A stretch of 39,448 nucleotides of DNA from Bacteroidales bacterium UBA1794 (GCA_002315435.1 DCFW01000023.1:1-39448), one strand, 5' to 3'; positions 17,861 to 27,476 are shown, counted from the first letter of the stretch. Notes: generated by a model from the letters alone, not told the origin. A program made the numbers and translations.

Positions 17861-17948
17861 TTCTACAGCTGTAGAAATGCTTTTCTACAATTGTAAAACA
17901 GTCGTGCCACAGTTGTAAAAATGCTTTTCTACGGTCGTAAAAAATGAA
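17861..17948. repeat. Four tandem 22-bp units with palindromic cores
   Basis: Four units of exactly 22 bp start at 17861, 17883, 17905 and 17927. Each has a core close to TAC-N4-GTA followed by an A-run; units 1 and 3 end in the same ATGCTT spacer. Unit 1 contains the perfect 16-bp palindrome TTCTACAGCTGTAGAA. Core centres lie at 17868.5, 17890.5, 17912.5 and 17934.5, about two helical turns apart. Unit cores differ (AGCT, AATT, AGTT, GGTC in the middle), but the flanking TAC/GTA halves are kept except in unit 3 (CAC). Confidence 0.85.
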
Positions 17949-18211
17949 AATACAAACGTCCAACACAAAGAATGCATTATAGGAACCGGCAAAAAGCTAA
18001 GCAGGAATAGAAACATTACATGCCATCGATTACTATTAGATAGGAGGAACACATCTACTGCTAATATGCTATAGATCAAAGATCAATCAATGGAAAAAGG
18101 CTGGTTGTCGAATGGATTTGCTATTATTTAGGAAGGTTATAACTACTAATTTTAAATGCGTTTTTCCTATCGTTATTAATAAACAAATCCTCTATGGTTT
18201 TGGTGAATATA

Positions 18212-18243
18212 CTTGCATCATAGCATATAGATTTTTATATTTG
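18212..18243 (+). promoter_or_regulatory. Candidate promoter of the GH15 gene
   Basis: TATATTTG (18236-18243) is an exact TAnnTTTG -7 box, with CTTG (18212-18215) 20 bp upstream as a partial -33. Transcription would begin near 18250, which argues against the upstream in-frame TTG codon at 18248 as a start and supports the ATG at 18290. Confidence 0.55.
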
Positions 18244-18289
18244 TGAATTGCATATTTGCAATATTTGTAGAACTAATAATCTTCTGATT

Positions 18290-20089
18290 ATGGAAAATCT
18301 TAATTACGGTGTTATAGGTAATGGGCGTACGGCTGCTCTTGTTTCAGATAAGGGAAGTGTTGATTGGTTTTGCTTGCCGGATTTCGATTCACCATCGATA
18401 TTTGGGAAGATACTTGATAAAGAGATAGGAGGAAGTTTAGGTTTTATAGTGTCTTCGAGCTATTCGATAACACAGCAGTATATTGAGCATACGAATGTTT
18501 TGATAACTACTTTTGATTCTACGAAAGAGGGGTGTTTCGAAGTTATGGACTTCATGCCACGATATAAAACAGGTGAAGAACAGGATTACTATATTCCCTC
18601 TGAGTTGTATCGTTTGATTCGTGTCAGAAGAGGGAACCCGAAGTTTGCAATTAATTATGATCCCAAATTGAATTATGCTGATGGAGAAGTGATTCATAAA
18701 GATGGCCCCGAATACGTGAAGACCTGTATGAAAGATAATCTTCAGAATGCTATTTACATGTATTCAAGCATTAGTTTCAATCATATACTGAATAACGAAG
18801 AGATAGAATTGGTGAGAGATGAATTCATTCTCATCTCCTACAATCAGAAAGTCATTAAAATTGATATTGAGAGGGTGTACCTTGAATATGAGCGTACCAA
18901 ACTCTATTGGATGAATTGGTCAAATCGTTCAAAGAAATATACTTACTTTGATGAGTATATTGAAAGAAGTATGCTGGTATTAAAATTGATGTCATACCAA
19001 CGTACAGGAGCTGTGCTGGCGGCACTCACCACCAGTATACCCGAAACCGTAGGCGAAATGCGAAACTGGGATTATCGATATTGTTGGCTGCGGGATGCTT
19101 CAATGTCTATTGAAACTCTTATCCAGGTAGGGCATAGCGGTGCAGCCAGACGTTTTATGGGATTCATTCAAAACATTCTGCAATCAAAATCCGATAATTT
19201 CCAGATCATGTATGGCATCAGGTATGAGCGTACTCTTAATGAAAGAGAGCTTCCATACTTGTGTGGTTATAAAAATTCACGTCCGGTTCGTGTTGGCAAT
19301 GCTGCTTACTATCAAAAGCAAAACGACTCCTATGGATATTTGATGAACGTTATTTATCAATATTATCTCTATTTCAAAGGGACGCTTGATGAAGTGGAGG
19401 ATATGTTTGAAGTGGTCAAGCATATCGGTCGTATTGTGATGAATGAATGGCGCAATCCCGATAACGGTATATGGGAGATACGCAATAAGAAAGAACATTT
19501 CGTGCTTTCAAAAGTGATGTGTTGGGTGGCGCTTGATCGGGGAGCCAAAATAGCGGCAATGCTTCATAAAGATGGTTATGCCGAAAGATATAGAGAGGGG
19601 GCAGATGTAATTAAAAAAGATATTCTCGCTTATGGTTGGAATGGGGATATTCAAAGTTTTACACAAACCTATTCAAATTTAGAGCTTGATTCATCACTGC
19701 TGTTGATGGAGAAGTATGGATTCATTTCTCCGGATGATGAGCGGTACAAAAAGACTGTAAATGCCATTTATGAGAAACTGTATTACAAAGGACTGATGTT
19801 CAGATACAATAATCCGGACGATTTTGGCAAACCCAAATCGGCATTTACTATTTGTACTTTTTGGATGGTTCGGGGATTGTATGTAACCGGTCGCGAGAAA
19901 GAAGCTAAAGAGCTGTTCAGACGATTGCTTACTTATTCAAATCATGTGAAGTTGTTCAGTGAGGATCTGGATTTCACAACCAAAGAACAAATGGGAAACT
20001 TCCCGCAGGCATATTCCCATTTAGCTCTGATTGATACGGCTATCTTATTTTCGGAAGAAGTGACGTTCTCAAAATTCATTCGCCCATAA
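18290..20089 (+). CDS. Glycoside hydrolase family 15 protein, probable trehalase
   Basis: This 599-residue cytosolic protein (no signal peptide) has the two-part GH15 layout: an N-terminal beta-sandwich beginning NYGVIGNGRTAALVSDKGSVDWFC and a C-terminal alpha/alpha barrel. The barrel motif NWDYRYCWLRDAS lies at 259-271. Likely catalytic acids by family comparison are Glu396 (GIWEIR, general acid) and Glu558 (FSEDLD, general base), before GNFPQAYSHLALI. Family members include glucoamylases and alpha,alpha-trehalases that invert configuration. The tail-to-tail neighbour makes trehalose, so trehalose hydrolysis is the better guess, but glucoamylase activity cannot be excluded. Confidence 0.88.
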   Translation: MENLNYGVIGNGRTAALVSDKGSVDWFCLPDFDSPSIFGKILDKEIGGSLGFIVSSSYSITQQYIEHTNVLITTFDSTKEGCFEVMDFMPRYKTGEEQDYYIPSELYRLIRVRRGNPKFAINYDPKLNYADGEVIHKDGPEYVKTCMKDNLQNAIYMYSSISFNHILNNEEIELVRDEFILISYNQKVIKIDIERVYLEYERTKLYWMNWSNRSKKYTYFDEYIERSMLVLKLMSYQRTGAVLAALTTSIPETVGEMRNWDYRYCWLRDASMSIETLIQVGHSGAARRFMGFIQNILQSKSDNFQIMYGIRYERTLNERELPYLCGYKNSRPVRVGNAAYYQKQNDSYGYLMNVIYQYYLYFKGTLDEVEDMFEVVKHIGRIVMNEWRNPDNGIWEIRNKKEHFVLSKVMCWVALDRGAKIAAMLHKDGYAERYREGADVIKKDILAYGWNGDIQSFTQTYSNLELDSSLLLMEKYGFISPDDERYKKTVNAIYEKLYYKGLMFRYNNPDDFGKPKSAFTICTFWMVRGLYVTGREKEAKELFRRLLTYSNHVKLFSEDLDFTTKEQMGNFPQAYSHLALIDTAILFSEEVTFSKFIRP

Positions 20090-20103
20090 TAGTTAAACAT
20101 TAA

Positions 20104-22287
20104 TTATATCCCATTCAAACAGACGTTTCTTAAGAAAGAAATCACATCTGTTTGCAATGGGATATTATATTTTGCCAGGTCCGAACTACTGCCTACTTTC
20201 ACACTGTAAGCATTATCAGGCAGTTCTCTGAACATCTCCTCATCGGTTACATCATCACCCATTGACAATATAAAGTCATAATCACTTTTTGCCAGCAATC
20301 GTTTTATTTCCGAACCTTTCGTGTAGAGAGGAGATTTAATTTCCACAATTTTATTTCCCCGCATGATCTGTAATCTATGCCTGCTGCAAGGTGACATCAG
20401 TGCATTTATCAACTGCTGTTCTCTTAGTGAGGCAAACCATTCGTCTACACCTCTATAGTGCCACACCAGAGCTGTTCCCTTTTTTTCAAGATGTGATCCC
20501 GGAGTTTTGTCCACAAAAGTTTTTAATATATTCAGTATCTCACTATCCCATTCACCTTGTCTAATATATTCATGCCACTTTCCATCCTCTTTGTAGGTAG
20601 CCCCGTGCTCAGCAGCCATGCCTATATTGAGATGTCCGAACCATTTCTCCAATGTCGTTTCATCCCTACCACTGCTAATCACCACATGATTGGCTGGATC
20701 GGCAGACAATTGCGTCAACATCTCCAATAGTTCATCATTAGGATACGCTTCATCAGGATTGTCTACAAATCCTGTCAACGTGCCATCATAGTCGAGCACT
20801 AGCAAGCGGTGTGAAGCAGCTTTGTAAGCAACACTTATTTCCTTGCATTTTTCCTCATTAATTTCTTTATCATTTAGAGTTTTGTTCTTCTCGCATACTT
20901 CCACTAATTCATCCACAAAGTCTGCAGCCCATTTCTTCACTGTATGGATTGACAGCACTTTTTGCATCTTTCGTAAGCGTTTCATCTGTTCATTCACAGG
21001 CATCTCAAGAGCCTTTAAAATAGCCTGTTCAATCTGTTTTATGTCATTCGGATTAATTATAATTGCATCTCTCAGTTCAATGGAAGCACCAGCCATCTCA
21101 CTCAGAATAAGCACTCCGGGAGAATCACCCTTTGCAGCCAGATACTCCTTTGCAACAAGATTCATACCATCTCTCAAGGGAGTGATCAGGGCTATATCCG
21201 CGATGTAATACATGGATACCAAATCTTCAAATTGAAAGCTATGATAGAAATAGTATACCGGTGTCCAGTTAATATCTGAATACTTCCCGTTAATAGAACC
21301 AATTCGTTCGTCTATATCTTTTTTCAGTCTGGCATACCTGCCTACCATATCACGCGACGGCACTATGATCATTACTAATGATACCTTTCCCTTATATTCA
21401 GGGTGATTTTTCAAGAAGAGACCAAATCCTTTGATGCGGTGTAAGATACCTTTGCTATAATCCAGCCGGTCAACCGACAAGATCAATTTGTTGTCCTTGC
21501 CGTAATTTTTCCTTAGTTCCTTTGCCTTTTCCTTTATTTCGGGTTTCAAGTAAGCATCATGGTATAAGTCGTAATTTATACCCATGGGAAAAGCATTTAC
21601 ATATGACTTGTGGTGTTCCATACGAATACAGTCGAGCTTAAATGGTAAATGCAGTACTCGGCCGATACTACTGGCAAAGTGCCTCATGTAGTCATGTGTA
21701 TGAAAGCCGATTAAGTCAGCTCCCAGTAGACCTTGCAGTATCTCGGCACGTTCAGGCAGCACCCTGAACAGTTCATATGAAGGAAATGGTACATGGTGGA
21801 AATATCCTATACTTATCCCTTTTATCTCTTCGCGCAGCATTTGTGGGAGCAGCATTAAGTGATAATCCTGTACCCACACAATATCTCCTTCACGTATGAG
21901 CTTTTTAGCCATTTCGCAAAAGAGGTGGTTGACATCCTTATACACCTCCCAATATCTATTGTCATATTCTACAAATGAATAGAAATAGTGGAATAATGGC
22001 CATAAAGTGCTATTGCAGTATCCCTCGTAGTATTGATGGATCTGTTTCTCAGTCAAAAAGACAGGATGATAATTGTATTTGTCCAGTGATTTTACAATTT
22101 CCTTTTTATCTTTTTCATTTCTAACCTCCATGCCGGGCCATCCAATCCAATGTTTCTCAATGTTTGGCATATCTAATGACGCTAACCCTGTGGCCAAACC
22201 ACCCTCGCTTTTCACAAAGTTGAATACACCTGATTCTTCTGCAGTAATTTTCACAGGAAGTCTATTTGATATAATAAATACTCTCAT
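20104..22287 (-). CDS. Fused trehalose-6-phosphate synthase/phosphatase
   Basis: This 727-residue protein makes trehalose from a nucleotide-glucose (usually UDP-glucose) and glucose-6-phosphate. The N-terminal GT20 domain (OtsA-like, about 1-470) starts MRVFIISNRLPVKI and has GGLATGL, WVQDYHLMLLPQ, SVDRLDYSKGI and the DGMNLVAKEYLA segment. The C-terminal HAD domain (OtsB-like, about 490-727) has motif I DYDGT with catalytic Asp499 and Asp501, and the late acidic motif MGDDVTDEEMF. Both domains look complete, so both steps are probably done by one polypeptide. It converges with the GH15 gene, 14 nt away. No clear -7 box was found directly upstream. Confidence 0.95.
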   Translation of the reverse strand: MRVFIISNRLPVKITAEESGVFNFVKSEGGLATGLASLDMPNIEKHWIGWPGMEVRNEKDKKEIVKSLDKYNYHPVFLTEKQIHQYYEGYCNSTLWPLFHYFYSFVEYDNRYWEVYKDVNHLFCEMAKKLIREGDIVWVQDYHLMLLPQMLREEIKGISIGYFHHVPFPSYELFRVLPERAEILQGLLGADLIGFHTHDYMRHFASSIGRVLHLPFKLDCIRMEHHKSYVNAFPMGINYDLYHDAYLKPEIKEKAKELRKNYGKDNKLILSVDRLDYSKGILHRIKGFGLFLKNHPEYKGKVSLVMIIVPSRDMVGRYARLKKDIDERIGSINGKYSDINWTPVYYFYHSFQFEDLVSMYYIADIALITPLRDGMNLVAKEYLAAKGDSPGVLILSEMAGASIELRDAIIINPNDIKQIEQAILKALEMPVNEQMKRLRKMQKVLSIHTVKKWAADFVDELVEVCEKNKTLNDKEINEEKCKEISVAYKAASHRLLVLDYDGTLTGFVDNPDEAYPNDELLEMLTQLSADPANHVVISSGRDETTLEKWFGHLNIGMAAEHGATYKEDGKWHEYIRQGEWDSEILNILKTFVDKTPGSHLEKKGTALVWHYRGVDEWFASLREQQLINALMSPCSRHRLQIMRGNKIVEIKSPLYTKGSEIKRLLAKSDYDFILSMGDDVTDEEMFRELPDNAYSVKVGSSSDLAKYNIPLQTDVISFLRNVCLNGI
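20106..20165. terminator. Hairpin in the 3' coding end of otsAB, likely shared terminator
   Basis: An 18-bp inverted repeat with one bulged base (20106-20123 with 20147-20165) flanks the internal palindrome TTTCTTAAGAAA (20126-20137). It covers the last 20 or so codons of the synthase gene and begins 16 nt after the GH15 stop codon on the other strand. On + it is followed by ATTATATTTT. It can serve as the GH15 terminator while also coding for the end of the synthase. Confidence 0.6.
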
Positions 22288-22593
22288 ATTAATTGATGAA
22301 TTAAGGTACGCGAAAAATAGATTTATATAAAGTCACTTGTAAGTAGTCAACCCCGTAGAAAGTGAAAGAAAAAATGGAATGACGAGGTCGAAAGATCAAG
22401 AATTCTTTTGCAATATACAATAAAAAAGGGAAGGCGCAAAATAAAAATGTCTATTATATCTTATTTGATCCTAATGATGACGCGGTTAGTGGGTTGTAAT
22501 AAGTAAGTATATTGATATAAAAAAGTGGTACCGATTGAGCTTAATCAGTACCACCTTTAAGTTTAGGTTGGTTATATAAAATAAATAATAGGC
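22288..22593. other. 306-bp gap between the trehalose gene and susD-like gene
   Basis: No gene is supported here. It holds the susCD terminator near its right end (22519-22558). The remaining sequence should contain the otsAB promoter, but no exact TAnnTTTG box was found reading leftward; the nearest is a TATTTTTC-like sequence about 20 nt before the start codon, which is too weak to annotate. Confidence 0.5.
22519..22558 (-). terminator. Terminator of the susC-susD-like operon
   Basis: Read on the minus strand, the stem GTGGTACTGATT/AATCGGTACCAC (one A-C mismatch) closes a short loop and is followed by TTTTTT (22524-22519). It lies 36 nt or more after the susD-like stop codon at 22594. Confidence 0.85.
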
Positions 22594-24072
22594 TTATTTG
22601 TCTGCATTACGGAGATCCCACCACATCGGTTTTCCCCAATAGTTATCAACAACATCTGCATTGGATGACTTCACATTGATTGTATTTAAGTCTAACTCCG
22701 TTTGCGGATAAGGATAGCGCAAAGGTGGTGTCTTGTGTGCTTTAGTTTTAGCATAAGTAGATCCTGGAGCAATATAGTTACTTGTCGGCACACCGGTACG
22801 ACGATAAAGCGACCAAGCCTCCATTCCTTGTTTGAATAATGAAATCCATTCTTGTAGATAGAGCTGATTTGCTGTTCCGTCGTATTTACCTTTACCTGCA
22901 AGATATGTTGATATATCAGCATCTGATACACTATTCTCAGCCAATGATAATGTTACAGCTTTATCATAAGCTTCTTCTTGCGTTCCATAGCTTCCTGTAT
23001 TCCATCCAAGCAGATTTGCTTCTGAAATGATAAAATATGTTTCGCTAGCACGAAAATAGGGCGTGAAGCCGGTGCTACCATCATGAGCCATGAATCGAGT
23101 ACCTATATGTGAGTATTCGTTTACAACAGCTGAAACTGAATCGCCAATTACATATCCTCTATATGTTGTGTCACTTGCTGCAGGAAGTGCATATACAGAC
23201 AATCTAGGATCATTTAAAGACTTCAAAGTATTAATCATTATATCCGAAACTCCATATTCATCCGGGCGTGTCAAATAATATACAGCCCAAGGTTCACTCA
23301 CGCCTGTCCATTTATAAAAAGCATTATCATCATTACTTGTAATGATAGGATAAGTGGTGGGGTTCTGTAAAATTTCCTCAATGGTGCTCTTTGCCAATGT
23401 TGGATCTATACCTGAAATCCTCATAGCAATACGCAACCGTAAAGAATTGCAATATTTTTCCCATTTGGTAAGATCCCCACTATACAATATATCACCTGAT
23501 CCAAGGCTACCTGTAGCACCTGATGAAACAAGGCTGTCAGCCGCTTCTTTTAATAGTGATAGTAATGCCGGATAGATAGTTTCTTGAGTATCATATGTGG
23601 GAGAATAAATACCCGAACTAGCTTTACACATATCAGAGTATGGTACATCTCTCCATCTATCTGTGGTAATTTGTGCAAGTTGAGCTTTCCAAATTTTACC
23701 CACGTTTGATAGATTCGTATTGCCTGCTGCTTGTGCATTCTTTATAAGATCTACAACTGTGTTTTGTGTACGATACAAATAATACCATTCCTGATTATTG
23801 ACAGAAGCACGAAATGAATACCTAGACTCATCAATGTATTGCAATTTGCATATTTGCCCGCTGAATGTACATGACTCGTTTAGATCGAACCAGCTATCAA
23901 AGAAATCTGATGAACTTTGGTAAATGGCATTGGCAAGCTCATTTGTCGCGGCAACAGTACTTGGACTGTCCGGATCGGTATTGACTTCATTAAATGATGA
24001 AGTGCAGCTCGTTGCTATCGTCATACTGAATAGCAACAGCAATAATATTTTAGATAAATATTTTATTTTCAT
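22594..24072 (-). CDS. SusD/RagB-like outer-membrane nutrient-binding lipoprotein
   Basis: This 492-residue lipoprotein is the surface lid partner of the adjacent SusC-like channel. It has a lipoprotein signal peptide (about 1-22) with lipobox ATSC, then FNEVNTDPDSPS, the N-terminal hallmark of the SusD-like_2 subgroup, and a helical body with tetratricopeptide-like repeats. It follows the SusC-like gene by 12 nt in the same operon. No glycoside hydrolase, sulfatase or protease gene lies next to the pair, so the ligand (glycan, oligosaccharide or peptide) cannot be predicted. Confidence 0.92.
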   Translation of the reverse strand: MKIKYLSKILLLLLFSMTIATSCTSSFNEVNTDPDSPSTVAATNELANAIYQSSSDFFDSWFDLNESCTFSGQICKLQYIDESRYSFRASVNNQEWYYLYRTQNTVVDLIKNAQAAGNTNLSNVGKIWKAQLAQITTDRWRDVPYSDMCKASSGIYSPTYDTQETIYPALLSLLKEAADSLVSSGATGSLGSGDILYSGDLTKWEKYCNSLRLRIAMRISGIDPTLAKSTIEEILQNPTTYPIITSNDDNAFYKWTGVSEPWAVYYLTRPDEYGVSDIMINTLKSLNDPRLSVYALPAASDTTYRGYVIGDSVSAVVNEYSHIGTRFMAHDGSTGFTPYFRASETYFIISEANLLGWNTGSYGTQEEAYDKAVTLSLAENSVSDADISTYLAGKGKYDGTANQLYLQEWISLFKQGMEAWSLYRRTGVPTSNYIAPGSTYAKTKAHKTPPLRYPYPQTELDLNTINVKSSNADVVDNYWGKPMWWDLRNADK

Positions 24073-24084
24073 CTCTTTTTAATA

Positions 24085-27000
24085 TTAAAATGTAAGACCT
24101 AATTTGAAACCGAAGCTACGAGATGGTGGAAATGAGTTTTGTTCCAAACCTACACCGGCATTATCTGAACCGAAGGATGATTCAGGATCTACGTGAGCCT
24201 TATTAGACTTTGATAACCACAAAATAGCCAAGTTGTTGCCTACTAAAGAGAAATTAGCAGCCTTGATGAATTTTGTCTTTGCTAAGAAAGTTTTAGGTAC
24301 ACTATATGTAATATGTGCTTCACGCAACTTCAAATAAGATCCGTCATACACGCTAAGTTGTTTATTGTCGTAATAGCTGTAGTAAAAATCTTGCGCTTTT
24401 ACCCTTGTAGTATTTACAGTACCATCAGCATTTTCAAATTTCTTATTTGACAATACATCTTGACCGACAATCAAACCGTTTTCACGAATATTACCCGCAG
24501 CGGTATAATCCAAAAGTCCTGTATAGCTTGCAAACATAGCTGTTGAACTAAAGAAGTCACCACCTTTTCTGTATGCTAATAAGAAACCTGCACTAAAATT
24601 TTTGTATGAAAATTCGTTTTGTAAACTGGCTAACCAGTCAGGAGTAACATTTCCTAATTTTGTACTTGATGCTATTACAGGAAGTCCGCCAGAAACGAGT
24701 ATGCTACCATCGCTATTATAGGTATATCCAGCTCCTTTTAGAGTTCCCCAAGGTTGTCCCTTAATTGCGTATACATATGTGCTCCATACATTTCCTATTG
24801 TATAAGTTGATAATTCTTGCCCTGAGTTCGGATCTGTGTATAGATCTTCCACCTTACTTTTATCTTTTGACCAATTAAGTGTTGCTGTCCAACTAAATCC
24901 ATTATCATTCTTCATAATATCACTTGATAATTGAACTTCCAAGCCATCATTAGAAATTTTACCGGCATTTATTCTCGTGCTGTATACACCTGATGCTTTA
25001 GATACTTCCATATCCATAATTTGATCACTCGTTATTTTATGATATCCGGAAATATCAGTTCTTAAACGATTATTGAAAAATGATCCTTCAAATCCAATCT
25101 CTGTTGTAACAACTTTTTCCGGTTTCAAGTTTGTACTAGCATAAGTGTATGCCATACGTGTTTGGGTTACTCCATTAATAGAGGGAGACTCAATTACATA
25201 ATTATTTTTATTATAATAAGCCTCAGTTGCAGAACCTACTTTTGCTACACCTCCGCGTAATTTCAAATAAGTCACTTCATCTGATTTAAGAGTCGGAAAT
25301 GTATTTGTTATTAACCAGCTTGCACTAATTGATGGATAGAAGAAATTTTGAGTAATAGTGCTGCTCCAGTCATTTCGCAGACTCATATCCACATAGATTT
25401 GATCAGCCCATCCTAAAGATGCTTGTGCATATACGCTGTTTGATCTCACATGTGTATGATCTGAAATAGCCAATGCACTACCGGAAACATTTGACAATGT
25501 GTATAATTCTGGAATTGTTAATCCATAGCCTTCATTGTCACCTGCTACTTCTGATTCATATTGTGTATCTCTATAATTAGCTCCTGCCAATGCATTAATA
25601 GAAAGTTTACCAAAATTTTTATTGAAATAGCCAATAAAGTCGGCATTCAAATCGGATTGATTTCTATTAAATTGGCGGTAATAGCCATTTGGATAATCTG
25701 TAGTATAGGCAATACGGTTTGATGTTTCGGTATTCCAATAATCATAACCAACCCTTGCCTCAAATTTCAACCAATCTGTAGGTTTGATGAAAAGTGACGT
25801 TTTCCCAAAAAGTCTGTTACGTTTATATGGATTGGTATTTTTGTACATGTTGTAATATGGATTCACATGATAGGATTGATTCCAGTTGTAACGATTTCCA
25901 TTCTCATCAAGGGTATTCCATTTCGCTTTCAAGTCTTTTGTATCAACTTGACGCCCGAACCATTCCATAAGTGATTGAACAGGGTTGTTTGCCGAGTATC
26001 CACTGATTGGTAGATTTTTACTTTCTGTGCGAACATATTCAAGGCTACCATTCCATTCAAGGTACTTGTTTATAGTAAAATCATTATACAGATTTGCTGA
26101 ATACCTTGATTCATCTGTATTAGGTAACGTTCCGTGTTGATTCCGATATCCGATGGAATAGCGGGATACTGAATTCTCTTTTTTGCTAGCAATTGAAATA
26201 TTATGACTTTGAGAATAACCTGTTTCAAAGAAATCCTTTACGTTATTAGGATGAGAAATCCAATCAGTTGCCTGGCGTACGCCATTTACAATTGGACTGT
26301 TATATTGTGGAATTTTCAACCCTATATCTAAACGAGGTCCCCAACTTTCGTCGTCATTATCATATTTTCCGTCCCCTTCTCCATCAACATAACAGAATGC
26401 ATTTTTTATTGCCCAGTCATTGTAACCTAGCGATGAACCGGAGTTTTTATAGTCATACTCTCCACCACCTGATCCTTGGCCATACTTGTTTTGATATTTT
26501 GGCAGATTATAAACTTGATCCAAGGTAAAACTAGCATCATAATTTACAGTAACACCTTTATTTTTGGCTTTTTTGGTAGTTATTAAAATAACACCATGTC
26601 CAGCACGCATACCATAAAGAGAGGCAGAACCTCCTTTTAGTACAGAGATGGATTCTATATCTGAAGGATTAATATCGTCAAGACCACTTCCTTGATCTTG
26701 TACACCGTTTTTTAATCCATAACTATCAGCACCTGATGCATCAGTATATTTTGTTGATTGACTGTCATTAGAAACAGGCACACCATCTACAACAATAAGA
26801 GGTTGATTGTCTCCGAATGAACTGTTACCACGTACAACTATTCTTTGTGATGCCCCAATTCCACCTCCTGCGGATGTGATATCAACACCGGCAATTTTAC
26901 CGGATAGAGAACTACCTACACTCAATTCTCCTGCTTTTGCAAGGTTATCGCCTTTTATTTCCTGAATTGAGTAACCTAGAGATTTTTTATCTCTTGTAAT

Positions 27001-27333
27001 ACCGAGTGCTGTCACAACAACCTCGTTTAACATTTTAGAGTTTGCTTCAAGTACAATCCGCATGTTTGGCTCTATTGCAATCTCTTTTGACTTCATACCG
27101 ATAAACGATATGGTTAATGTTTTTGCCTCGGGTGGAAGATTGCCTAATACAAATGCTCCATCCATGTCAGTAATTGTACCGACTTTTGCACCCTTCACGG
27201 TCACTGACGCTCCAATAACCGGTTGCCCGTCATCCGCTGAAACAACAACTCCTGCAACCTTTGAGGTTTGGGCTGTTATTGATCCTAAAAATGCGAATAA
27301 ACAAGTAAACAACAATAATAATTTACTTCTCAT
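24085..27333 (-). CDS. SusC/RagA-like TonB-dependent outer-membrane transporter
   Basis: This 1082-residue beta-barrel imports a nutrient across the outer membrane, powered by TonB. It has a signal peptide (about 1-21, ending TAQ), an N-terminal carboxypeptidase-regulatory-like domain (about 24-105, VAGVVVSADDGQPVIGASV), a plug domain beginning near LNEVVVTALGITRDKKSLGY with GNSSFGDNQPLIVVDGVPV and LKGGSASLYGMRAGHGVILITTK, and a long barrel ending in FGFKLGLTF with the terminal aromatic residue expected of outer-membrane proteins. No STN domain is seen, so anti-sigma signalling through it is not expected. It is the first gene of the pair with the SusD-like lipoprotein. Confidence 0.95.
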   Translation of the reverse strand: MRSKLLLLFTCLFAFLGSITAQTSKVAGVVVSADDGQPVIGASVTVKGAKVGTITDMDGAFVLGNLPPEAKTLTISFIGMKSKEIAIEPNMRIVLEANSKMLNEVVVTALGITRDKKSLGYSIQEIKGDNLAKAGELSVGSSLSGKIAGVDITSAGGGIGASQRIVVRGNSSFGDNQPLIVVDGVPVSNDSQSTKYTDASGADSYGLKNGVQDQGSGLDDINPSDIESISVLKGGSASLYGMRAGHGVILITTKKAKNKGVTVNYDASFTLDQVYNLPKYQNKYGQGSGGGEYDYKNSGSSLGYNDWAIKNAFCYVDGEGDGKYDNDDESWGPRLDIGLKIPQYNSPIVNGVRQATDWISHPNNVKDFFETGYSQSHNISIASKKENSVSRYSIGYRNQHGTLPNTDESRYSANLYNDFTINKYLEWNGSLEYVRTESKNLPISGYSANNPVQSLMEWFGRQVDTKDLKAKWNTLDENGNRYNWNQSYHVNPYYNMYKNTNPYKRNRLFGKTSLFIKPTDWLKFEARVGYDYWNTETSNRIAYTTDYPNGYYRQFNRNQSDLNADFIGYFNKNFGKLSINALAGANYRDTQYESEVAGDNEGYGLTIPELYTLSNVSGSALAISDHTHVRSNSVYAQASLGWADQIYVDMSLRNDWSSTITQNFFYPSISASWLITNTFPTLKSDEVTYLKLRGGVAKVGSATEAYYNKNNYVIESPSINGVTQTRMAYTYASTNLKPEKVVTTEIGFEGSFFNNRLRTDISGYHKITSDQIMDMEVSKASGVYSTRINAGKISNDGLEVQLSSDIMKNDNGFSWTATLNWSKDKSKVEDLYTDPNSGQELSTYTIGNVWSTYVYAIKGQPWGTLKGAGYTYNSDGSILVSGGLPVIASSTKLGNVTPDWLASLQNEFSYKNFSAGFLLAYRKGGDFFSSTAMFASYTGLLDYTAAGNIRENGLIVGQDVLSNKKFENADGTVNTTRVKAQDFYYSYYDNKQLSVYDGSYLKLREAHITYSVPKTFLAKTKFIKAANFSLVGNNLAILWLSKSNKAHVDPESSFGSDNAGVGLEQNSFPPSRSFGFKLGLTF

Positions 27334-27335
27334 AA

Positions 27336-27341
27336 CTCCTT
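27336..27341 (-). promoter_or_regulatory. Unusually strong Shine-Dalgarno for the SusC-like gene
   Basis: AAGGAG (27341-27336 on the minus strand) is only two nt before the ATG at 27333. Most genes in this window lack such a clear site. The close spacing is unusual, so its contribution is uncertain. Confidence 0.4.
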
Positions 27342-27476
27342 AAATTTACTATATACTATCTCTATTAATAATTTATAAAAAATAACATTTATTTGCCAAT
27401 CTTCTGCGCTTGTTCATAACTGTATTTATTCTGTATTTATTTAAATTAAGCTATTGATTGTTTTGTAGTGTTTTTG

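Larger units (their letters stand above)
17771..18289 (+). other. 519-bp intergenic region with repeat array and GH15 promoter
   Basis: No convincing gene is present. The stretch contains the four-unit 22-bp palindromic repeat (17861-17948) and, near its right end, a candidate promoter for the GH15 gene. Between these, 17949-18200 is AT-rich and shows no clear hairpin or coding signal. No obvious intrinsic terminator follows the DUF2148 gene unless the palindromes themselves fill this role. Confidence 0.6.

Noticed and set aside
17861..17948. Possible CRISPR array
   Set aside because: Units of 22 bp are contiguous with no unique spacers of constant length, only four units exist, and no cas genes are nearby.
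17885..18079. 64-codon minus-strand frame across the 22-bp repeats
   Set aside because: Hydrophobic residues arise from translating the repeat and AT-rich DNA; no start signals.
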